This document shows positions 58,255 through 64,000 of a stretch of DNA of 64,000 nucleotides, one piece after another. Every line of letters begins with the position of its first letter. Position 1 is the first letter of the stretch. This DNA is from Leptospirales bacterium. Its GTDB lineage: Bacteria > Spirochaetota > Leptospiria > Leptospirales > Leptonemataceae. The notes beneath the pieces are model-generated. The model had not been told where the DNA came from and ran no database searches. It saw only the letters and a program-made list of their open reading frames with translations. Where the stretch lies: NCBI GenBank assembly GCA_019694655.1, contig JAIBBN010000001.1:124001-188000 (forward strand), written 5' to 3'. A program made the position numbers and the translations under genes.

Positions 58255-60075
58255 TCAAAACCGAGCGGTTGCCATCAGGTAGGCAAAGTGCGCAGTGCGC
58301 CGCGATTGCGGCTGCTGCAGGGCCAGAAATTCTGCCGGTCGATCAATGCGTCCATCGCTCAGATCGCTGACCACCCGGCGACTGTATAGCTCCTGGCGAA
58401 TCAGCAGGTCGTCCTTGAGCGCGCCGACGGCATCGCCGCCGAGGATATAGCTGTATCCGGCGCGCCATTCGATGGCCAGCGCTTTGACCTCGTAGACAAG
58501 ATCATATTCGCGGAACAGGTGTTTGCGCAAATGGCCGACGCCAAGGGCTGCGGCGCTCAAATCCGTATTGTAGGCCGAAGCGAAACGTGCATTGGAGGCC
58601 GATTCGGTGCTGGCCTGTGTAGCCCCGCTCTGTCCTCCTCCTGTAACTTTGTACCAGGCGTCCTGCGCTCTGTATTTGTCCGCCGACCAGTAAGCGATGC
58701 GCAACTTGCCGGCGTCGCCCAGGCGCCATTCCAGATTGATCGACCAGGCTTTCATGTTCTGCCAGCTCACCAGATCTGCTTCGCCAAATTTACCATGGTT
58801 GGTGGGGAATAGATTGTTGAATGTAGCAACCGTTGCGTCGTTGCGATTGCCGTCGCCGCTTCCAACCAGAGCCTCGCCGCCCAGGCGCAGCGACTCAAGC
58901 ACGCGGTAGCCGATGCTGGCTGCTGCGGCAAATGCATCGATGCGCTGGCGCTCAACGTAGACGCGGCAACCGCTCAGCGAAGACCCGTCAGGCTGAGTTA
59001 CCGTGGCATAAACGCGGCAAGGATTGGCGGCGCTGGTGAAAAGATCCGTCGGCAGGGGGGCAATGAGCTGCGCCTGATCCCAGGCTGCGCCCACATAGCG
59101 TCCGCTGCGCCCGGTTTGCCAGGCATATTCCAGCGTCCAGTCCAGAGGACCGGCAGCGCTCTTGCCGCCGTCGACAGTGCGATTGGTGAAGCGCGCGCCC
59201 AGCGTATGCAGCTGCTCGGCTTCGCGGCTCCGATCCTCGGTGTTGATGATGGCCACGCCGCCGCGACTCTGGATCGCTGTCGCGTCGGCTACCGGCGCGC
59301 TGCGTTGCACAGGGCTGAAGCGCGCTCCAATATAGTAGGGCTCAATCTGAAGCCACTCAATGGGCTTGAATGTATTGTAGATTCCAAATAGTCTGGCGTC
59401 GTCCAGGTCTCCGTTCTGGGCGCCCACCGCCGTCGAATTGCCGGCGCTATCTGAATCCTGTTCGGCGAGTTGTGCGACAAACCACTGCGAGGACCAGGCA
59501 TCGCCATGCAGGTTGGCGCGAATTCCATCAAAGCTGCGGCCGACGTTAGTCCAGTCCAACGGACCAATCAAACGCTGGTCGCCAAAGGCCAGAATCAATC
59601 TTCCGCCGCGTACATCGAGGCCGCCCCAAAGCCCGGTGGTCTCCAGCCAGGCCTCGCGTACGTCGACGGATTGCCGCGTGTCGTCGTTCGCTGTGGCCAG
59701 TCCCGTATCGGAACCGCGTTCGGCGCCCCAGACCCGAGAATCCTGGAGACGGATGCGCGCTGCGCTGGATTCGCCCAGTTTGGCGGCAACGCCAAGCTCG
59801 CTGCGCATGCCGGTAAACTCCTGGTTGTCGTCGCGGGCGCGGCAAAGGGTCCCGCTACAGCTGAGATCCGATCGATCAAAATTGAAATTGTATTTCCATT
59901 CCGGACGAACTCGGACCATACCATCCACGCGAATGGCCTCCCAGGCCTTGAGCAATGCTCGCATTCGTTCCATTTCGCCGGGATCCGCCGGCGTCGTTTC
60001 GCCTTCGGCGGCCAGCGAATTCAATGCAGCCAGCAGCAAGGCGAGCAAAAGTACCAATTTCTTAAACGTTGACAT
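58255..60075 (-). CDS. alginate-export-type outer membrane porin
   Basis: 606 residues from the ATG at 60075, preceded by GGGGG. The signal peptide is MSTFKKLVLLLALLLAALNSLA. The family marker of alginate-export proteins is GRLILAFGDQRLIGPLDWTN followed by GRSFDGIRA. Beta-strand alternation continues to the C-terminal TARF, ending in Phe as in barrels. Similar porins often accompany denitrification genes and may help nitrite or nitrate cross the outer membrane. It is divergent from nirK, with two Fnr-type boxes between them. Confidence 0.9.
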   Translation of the reverse strand: MSTFKKLVLLLALLLAALNSLAAEGETTPADPGEMERMRALLKAWEAIRVDGMVRVRPEWKYNFNFDRSDLSCSGTLCRARDDNQEFTGMRSELGVAAKLGESSAARIRLQDSRVWGAERGSDTGLATANDDTRQSVDVREAWLETTGLWGGLDVRGGRLILAFGDQRLIGPLDWTNVGRSFDGIRANLHGDAWSSQWFVAQLAEQDSDSAGNSTAVGAQNGDLDDARLFGIYNTFKPIEWLQIEPYYIGARFSPVQRSAPVADATAIQSRGGVAIINTEDRSREAEQLHTLGARFTNRTVDGGKSAAGPLDWTLEYAWQTGRSGRYVGAAWDQAQLIAPLPTDLFTSAANPCRVYATVTQPDGSSLSGCRVYVERQRIDAFAAAASIGYRVLESLRLGGEALVGSGDGNRNDATVATFNNLFPTNHGKFGEADLVSWQNMKAWSINLEWRLGDAGKLRIAYWSADKYRAQDAWYKVTGGGQSGATQASTESASNARFASAYNTDLSAAALGVGHLRKHLFREYDLVYEVKALAIEWRAGYSYILGGDAVGALKDDLLIRQELYSRRVVSDLSDGRIDRPAEFLALQQPQSRRTAHFAYLMATARF

Positions 60076-60094
60076 GATAACCCCCGGTGGGGCC

Positions 60095-60100
60095 ATCTTA
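60095..60100 (-). promoter_or_regulatory. -10 element of the porin promoter
   Basis: The minus-strand hexamer TAAGAT (four of six to TATAAT) suggests a transcription start near 60088. The palindrome at 60123-60136 is then centred 41.5 bases upstream, the exact class II position for Crp/Fnr activators. No -35 hexamer is needed. Confidence 0.6.
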
Positions 60101-60122
60101 TCCGCTTTGCTTTCGATTTGCT

Positions 60123-60136
60123 TTGATCCGGATCAA
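60123..60136. promoter_or_regulatory. Fnr/Dnr-type operator (porin side)
   Basis: Perfect palindrome TTGATCCGGATCAA in the divergent nirK-porin region. Its centre at 60129.5 lies 41.5 bases upstream of the porin start predicted from TAAGAT at 60095-60100. Confidence 0.8.
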
Positions 60137-60172
60137 GTGAAGCTTAAAGAATTGCTTTTTTTCCCTCCCAGT

Positions 60173-60186
60173 TTGATCCAGATCAA
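60173..60186. promoter_or_regulatory. Fnr/Dnr-type operator (nirK side)
   Basis: Perfect palindrome TTGATCCAGATCAA, identical to the norC site. It is centred about 54 bases before the nirK ATG. A class II start would fall near 60221, which overlaps the ribosome-binding site; the -10 there is not clear. It could also act on the porin promoter from a distance. Confidence 0.78.
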
Positions 60187-60233
60187 TGCCCTTCCACCGG
60201 GATTGTGCGAAGAGGGGGCAAGAGGAGGCTTCT

Positions 60234-61661
60234 ATGAGCCAGATCTTGAATTGTAAATTTGCCGGGAATTCGGGCGTTGCTGCACTTGCTGCCGCCGGAC
60301 TGGTTCTGTTCCTTGCGGCGTTTTCGCTGCAATGTAGCAAACCGACTATCGAGGCGCAGATGACTTTTGCCCCGCAGGTTCCGCCTCCGGTCAATCGAGG
60401 ACCGGCCCGGGTTATTGTGAACCTCGAGACCAGGGAAGTGACGGCCCGCCTGGCCGATGGCGTGGACTATACCTTCTGGACCTTCGGCGGCCATGTGCCG
60501 GGTCCTTTCATCAGGGTTCGCGAGGGCGACGAGGTGGAGTTCCATCTCAGCAACCATCCCAGTTCCAAGATGCCGCACAATATCGACCTCCATGCGGTCA
60601 CCGGTCCTGGCGGCGGCGCCGCTTCGTCCTTCACTGCGCCGGGCCACACCTCCACTTTCTCGTTTCAGGTAATCAATCCAGGATTGTACATCTATCACTG
60701 CGCTACGGCGCCTGTAGGCATGCATATCGCCAACGGCATGTACGGTTTGATTCTGGTGGAACCCTCGGGCGGTCTGCCGGAGGTCGATCGAGAATACTAT
60801 GTAGTACAAAGCGAATTCTATACACGCGATCGCTTTGGCCGGCCGGGTTTGCAACCCTTTGACATGGAGAAAGCGATACGCGAGCAGCCGGAGTATGTGG
60901 TTTTCAATGGTTCCGTTGGCGCTCTGGCCGGCGACAACGCCATCCAGGCCAAGGTTGGCGAAACAGTGCGGCTGTTTGTTGGCAACGGCGGACCGAACCT
61001 GGTCAGTTCCTTTCACGTGATTGGCGAGATCTTTGACGTCGTCCACCAGGAGGGAGGGACTGAGGAGAATCAGCGCAATGTGCAGACGACGTTGGTGCCG
61101 GCCGGCGGGTCGAGCATAGTTGAATTCAAGGTCGATGTCCCTGGCACCTTCTTGCTGGTAGACCACTCCATCTTCCGCACTTTCAACAAGGGCGCGCTTG
61201 GCATGTTGAAGGTCGAGGGCGCGGAAAATCACATGATCTATTCCGGCAAACAATCGGATACGGTGTATTTGCCGGAGGGCGGAGCGGTGCAGAGCGTCCC
61301 TGCGGATGCCGGCGCTTCGCGCCCGACGGCGCATACCCTGGCGGAGCGCATTGCCGCAGGCCGCAATACCTTCAACCAGACCTGCGCCGCCTGCCATCAG
61401 TTGAACGGGCAGGGCGTCCCCGGCGCCTTTCCGCCGCTGGCAAAGTCGGACTACTTGATGGCCGACACGCAGCGCGCCATTCGCGTCGTACTGCGCGGTC
61501 TGGATGGTCCGGTGACTGTCAATGGCAAGACTTACAACTCGGTGATGCCGGCGCAGTCGCTTTCGGACGAGGAAATTGCCAATGTTCTGAGCTACGTGCG
61601 CAACAGCTGGGGCAACACGGGGGGCGCAGTTTCGCCGGAGCAGGTGCGCGGATTGCGTTGA
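60234..61661 (+). CDS. nirK: copper nitrite reductase with C-terminal cytochrome c
   Basis: NirK reduces nitrite to NO. 475 residues with GAGGAGG before the ATG. The signal ends in a lipobox (FSLQC, Cys34), so it is probably a lipoprotein. Type 1 copper ligands: H115, C156, H164, M169. Type 2: H120, H155 and H311 (VDHSIF), with active-site Asp118 (HNIDLHA) and His261. From about residue 365 a class I cytochrome c follows, with CAACH (384-388) and a Met in SVMPAQS. This is the three-domain NirK found in some denitrifiers. nirV and a SCO protein follow on the same strand. Confidence 0.97.
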   Translation: MSQILNCKFAGNSGVAALAAAGLVLFLAAFSLQCSKPTIEAQMTFAPQVPPPVNRGPARVIVNLETREVTARLADGVDYTFWTFGGHVPGPFIRVREGDEVEFHLSNHPSSKMPHNIDLHAVTGPGGGAASSFTAPGHTSTFSFQVINPGLYIYHCATAPVGMHIANGMYGLILVEPSGGLPEVDREYYVVQSEFYTRDRFGRPGLQPFDMEKAIREQPEYVVFNGSVGALAGDNAIQAKVGETVRLFVGNGGPNLVSSFHVIGEIFDVVHQEGGTEENQRNVQTTLVPAGGSSIVEFKVDVPGTFLLVDHSIFRTFNKGALGMLKVEGAENHMIYSGKQSDTVYLPEGGAVQSVPADAGASRPTAHTLAERIAAGRNTFNQTCAACHQLNGQGVPGAFPPLAKSDYLMADTQRAIRVVLRGLDGPVTVNGKTYNSVMPAQSLSDEEIANVLSYVRNSWGNTGGAVSPEQVRGLR

Positions 61662-61685
61662 CTGCAAGTTGGGGCGTAGAGGGCA

Positions 61686-62522
61686 ATGAGGATGTTTGAT
61701 TCTCCTGCGGCGCGCAGGGCTCAGGCGTTTGCACCACAAAGGCTAACGAGCTGGCTGCTCCTGGTCAGCGCATTGCTGGCGATCGGCGCAACGCCGGCCC
61801 TGGCTACGCCGCAGTCCCTTGATCCAACGGCGCCCCTGCCTGGCGGCCGTTACCGATCCTTTCTGGCGCCCTCTGAGGAGGCGCCAGAAAGCGTGGCCCC
61901 CTTTCGAATGGATCTTTATGCCGTAACCAACCAGCGCTTTGCGGACTTCGTCGCTCGCTATCCACAGTGGGGACCCGGCCAGCCGCCGCGGATCAAAGCT
62001 GATGCGGGCTACCTGCGCCACTGGATTGGCGGGCGCATGTCGCCGCCGCAGGCGCAGTTGCCGGTGGTCAATGTTTCCTGGTTTGCGGCCAGAGCCTACT
62101 GTCAGGCGCAGGCCAAACGGCTGCCAACTATAGCACAATGGGAACTGGCCGCAGCGGCGCCGGACGCGGCACGCCGTGGCGAGGGCCGTGCGGCGCTCAC
62201 CGAGCGGATCCTGGCCTGGTACGGATCGCCCAACCGTTTGCTGCCCGTGGGCAGCGTGTACCGAAATACCTACGGCCTCTATGATATGCATGGCGGCGTC
62301 TGGGAGTGGACCGATGACTTTACGCAGGCGGCCGTACAGCGCGACAGCCGCGGCGAAAACGAGCAGAATCAATTTTGCGGCGCAAGCGCTGGCAACGCCA
62401 GCAACCGGGAAGACTACGCCGCCTACATGCGCTTTGCCATGCGATCGAGCCTGCGCGCCGCCTCAACCGCCGGCAATCTTGGCTTTCGATGTGTTGCAAC
62501 TTCTCATTTACAAGCGAGGTGA
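61686..62522 (+). CDS. nirV: NirV-like formylglycine-generating-enzyme-fold protein
   Basis: 278 residues. A signal-like N-terminus (residues 20-40) precedes an FGE-sulfatase domain: FRMDLYAVTNQRFADFV, VVNVSWFAARAYCQAQ, KRLPTIAQWELAAAA, NTYGLYDMHGGVWEWTDDF, and LRAASTAGNLGFRCV. NirV genes sit after nirK in many denitrifiers and are thought to help copper enzyme maturation. The start may be the ATG at 61686 or 61692. It follows nirK by 24 bases and precedes the SCO gene by four. Confidence 0.88.
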   Translation: MRMFDSPAARRAQAFAPQRLTSWLLLVSALLAIGATPALATPQSLDPTAPLPGGRYRSFLAPSEEAPESVAPFRMDLYAVTNQRFADFVARYPQWGPGQPPRIKADAGYLRHWIGGRMSPPQAQLPVVNVSWFAARAYCQAQAKRLPTIAQWELAAAAPDAARRGEGRAALTERILAWYGSPNRLLPVGSVYRNTYGLYDMHGGVWEWTDDFTQAAVQRDSRGENEQNQFCGASAGNASNREDYAAYMRFAMRSSLRAASTAGNLGFRCVATSHLQAR

Positions 62523-62526
62523 TCGA

Positions 62527-63123
62527 ATGAAATACCGCAGCTCACTCTACACAAGCGCCGCGCTACTTGCCGTCGCGCTCCTGTCGATGCTCACACTCTG
62601 TAAAGGCGAGCATGATCATGCCTCCTTGCCCGCAAGCGCTTCCTCCGACGGCTCACTGTATGATCTCAACTTGCAATTCAAAGACCAGCGTGGACGGACC
62701 ATTGCCTGGCAGGATCTGCGCGGCAAGAAAACAGTGATGGCGCTCTTTTACACGCGCTGCGCTTCGGTCTGCCCGCGCATCATTGCCGACATGAAGCGCG
62801 TGCAGGATTCGCTGCCGCCAGCGGCGCGCGCCGAGGTGCGCTTTGTCGCACTGAGCTTTGACGGGCAAGACACGCCGGAAATTTTGGCCGACTATGCCTC
62901 CAGAATGCATCTGGATGAGTCGTGGACCTTGCTTGGCGGGACTTCGGATTCAGTGCAGGAGCTCGCGGCGGCTCTGGGCTTTCAATTTCGCAAACACGGC
63001 GACGGCCAGTTCACACACAGCGCAATCATCTATCTGCTGGATGAGGAGGGCGCGGTGGTCAGTCGCAAAGAAGGCGCCGGGCAAAGCATCGAGGACTTCT
63101 CGGCCTCTGTCGCAGAACTCTAG
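62527..63123 (+). CDS. SCO1/SenC-family copper chaperone lipoprotein
   Basis: 198 residues. A signal peptide with lipobox-like LTLC at about residue 25, then KGEHDHAS. The thioredoxin fold has the copper motif FYTRCASVCPRI (CxxxCP) and a distal His in FTHSAIIYL. SCO proteins deliver copper to CuA or, here more likely, to NirK. It lies four bases after nirV. A shared hairpin follows at 63131. Confidence 0.92.
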   Translation: MKYRSSLYTSAALLAVALLSMLTLCKGEHDHASLPASASSDGSLYDLNLQFKDQRGRTIAWQDLRGKKTVMALFYTRCASVCPRIIADMKRVQDSLPPAARAEVRFVALSFDGQDTPEILADYASRMHLDESWTLLGGTSDSVQELAAALGFQFRKHGDGQFTHSAIIYLLDEEGAVVSRKEGAGQSIEDFSASVAEL

Positions 63124-63124
63124 C

Positions 63125-63156
63125 AAAAAAAGCGGCGCCGACAGTACGGCGCCGCT
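63125..63156 (-). terminator. rho-independent terminator between SCO and YHS genes
   Basis: A perfect 10-bp stem (AGCGGCGCCG and CGGCGCCGCT, six-base loop) lies between the convergent genes. On the minus strand it is followed by a run of T (A tract 63125-63131), so it terminates the YHS gene. It may also slow transcripts from nirK. Confidence 0.82.
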
Positions 63157-63164
63157 CCGCCCGG

Positions 63165-63608
63165 TCAATGGGCGTTGACGTGACCCTGCCAGTTCGCGTC
63201 GCCCTGGCGGATATAGTTCTGCATATCTTCCAGCCAGTCTTCCTGTACGTCTGAGTCGTAGTTCAGAAAAAGGCGGCCGCCGACAATCTTCCAGGCCGTT
63301 GGATCCACTTCGACCAGCTTGTTGTAATGTCCCATGGCATAGGCGCAATACCCGCCGTAGGCCGGGGCATAGCGCTGTGGATTGGCCTTGAACAGATTGA
63401 GATTCTGCTGGGATGAGAAGCGCCAATTGGCGCCATTCCACTGGTAGCTGAATTGCGCCTGACCGCGCACTGGCCGACCCACGGTGAAATAGGCCACCGG
63501 ATCATAGCCGCGGATTGCTGCGCCATCGGCGACAAAAACGGGCGAGGCTGCAAGCGATCCGCCAAGGATCAGCGAAAGCAGCGCGCCAAAGACAATGCTT
63601 CGATTCAT
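63165..63608 (-). CDS. secreted YHS-domain protein
   Basis: 147 residues from the ATG at 63608, preceded by AAGGGGAA. The signal peptide ends near GGSLAASP. The YHS-like domain follows: AAIRGYDPVAYFTVGRPVRG, WRFSSQQNLNLFKANPQRYAPAYGGYCAYAMGHY. The single Cys in GGYCAYA is the conserved one. YHS proteins of this kind often occur near metal and NO-related genes. Function is not known. It is convergent with the SCO gene. Confidence 0.88.
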   Translation of the reverse strand: MNRSIVFGALLSLILGGSLAASPVFVADGAAIRGYDPVAYFTVGRPVRGQAQFSYQWNGANWRFSSQQNLNLFKANPQRYAPAYGGYCAYAMGHYNKLVEVDPTAWKIVGGRLFLNYDSDVQEDWLEDMQNYIRQGDANWQGHVNAH

Positions 63609-63937
63609 GGGTTCCCCTTTGCAATGCGCGATACCCTGCCGGAGCCTGGCCATCGCGTTCATGCTTGGGATGTTGGACGTTGGCCGCAGGTTACATGGCT
63701 TTCCGGAAAAAGCGCTGACAATCTGCCTTCGCCAGCGCCCAATCCCCGCCCGAGAGCGCGCCTCCAACCTCCGTTCCTGGGGCCTGGGGATAAACAAAAC
63801 GGTTTTCAAAATGAACTGCATTGACTGCAGCAATGGCGAATTTCTCGGAGAATTCGCACGAATGTTTCAACCGATGCGCGTATTCGATTCGTGAATGGCG
63901 CGACCTCCTGTCGTGCGCAGCCGACTTTGGACCGGCG
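63609..63937. other. non-coding stretch with short inverted repeats
   Basis: This 329-base gap follows the start of the YHS gene. Frames in it are short and unlike the neighbours. Two inverted repeats are present around 63837-63863: CGAATT...AATTCG and ATTCG-CA-CGAAT. They may be an operator or just local symmetry. No Fnr-type box and no RNA gene is recognised. Confidence 0.4.
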
Positions 63938-64000
63938 CTAATTTGCGATCTCCCCGGCGCGGCGCAAAGCTTGCAGACTCTTGCCGGGACCGGAGGCCTC
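63938..64000 (-). CDS. C-terminal end of an unidentified protein (partial)
   Basis: On the minus strand the frame from the right edge reads EASGPGKSLQALRRAGEIAN and then stops with TAG at 63938. Only 20 residues are in the window, so it may be a real C-terminus or chance. Confidence 0.3.
   Translation of the reverse strand, partial: EASGPGKSLQALRRAGEIAN

Noticed and set aside
60183-61739. 518-codon open frame antisense to nirK
   Set aside because: It mirrors the GC-rich third positions of nirK, which has full copper and haem motifs. The antisense product has no recognisable domain.
1-64000. CRISPR arrays, insertion sequences, tRNA or rRNA genes, prophage
   Set aside because: I looked for regular spaced repeats, transposase motifs, terminal inverted repeats and cloverleaf-like sequences and saw none; the window is densely coding throughout.

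Overview
The window is a gene-dense, high-GC stretch of a Gram-negative chromosome. Gene content points to a spirochaete of the Leptospirales, outside the low-GC genus Leptospira (for example a Leptonema/Turneriella-like or uncultured lineage). Supporting signs are a plant-plastid-type ferredoxin-NADP+ reductase, a DUF1574-like SGNH protein next to an MBOAT acyltransferase, spirochaete-style lipoboxes, two lipoproteins with a hydrophobic tract just after the lipobox, and small sigma / anti-sigma / STAS regulatory sets. The taxonomic call is an inference from family content; no rRNA or tRNA gene was seen.

Layout. 1-12 kb: edge of a secreted or membrane protein, a tandem-domain secreted protein, pyrD, a zinc-ribbon protein, a SpoIIE-type phosphatase coupled to a catalytically dead relative, argJ, an MBOAT/SGNH pair and an OmpA-type protein. 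12-15.6 kb: a minus-strand run of lipoprotein, GT4 glycosyltransferase, degenerate Amt-like protein, PII and CutA. 15.7-25.9 kb: VKOR-DsbA fusion, ribH, nusB, then TPR, HEAT-like, unknown and fused glycosyltransferase genes, ending in an adenosine-deaminase-like enzyme. 25.9-35 kb: thioesterase, GDPD, rhomboid-like pseudoprotease, a coupled sigma/anti-sigma/STAS operon, dapF, ROK kinase, a HTH-receiver protein divergent from a ChpT-like protein, a coiled-coil protein and FNR reductase. 36-41 kb: a Gld-like ABC exporter operon and a DUF4332 protein. 41-45 kb: a beta-helix lipoprotein and hemN.

44.6-50.1 kb is a minus-strand copper/haem set: a DUF2946-like protein, MbnP, MbnH, an unrecognised secreted protein, an outer-membrane-barrel candidate, a c-type cytochrome and a small periplasmic protein. 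It has no visible methanobactin precursor gene. A terminator-like hairpin lies immediately before mbnP.

51-63.6 kb holds gpsA and then a nitrite/nitric oxide respiration island: norC-norB-norQ-norD-crp-tetR on the minus strand, an alginate-export-type porin, and divergent nirK(cytochrome c fusion)-nirV-SCO, followed by a YHS protein. Three perfect TTGAT-N4-ATCAA boxes lie in front of norC and between the porin and nirK. They suggest that the encoded Crp/Fnr protein controls the island. The result would be NO2- to NO to N2O reduction; no nosZ is present here.

The observations most worth following are the Amt-like protein lacking both pore histidines beside an intact-site PII, the MbnP/MbnH cluster with its possible attenuator, the active/dead SpoIIE phosphatase pair, and the NorC with an additional haem domain.
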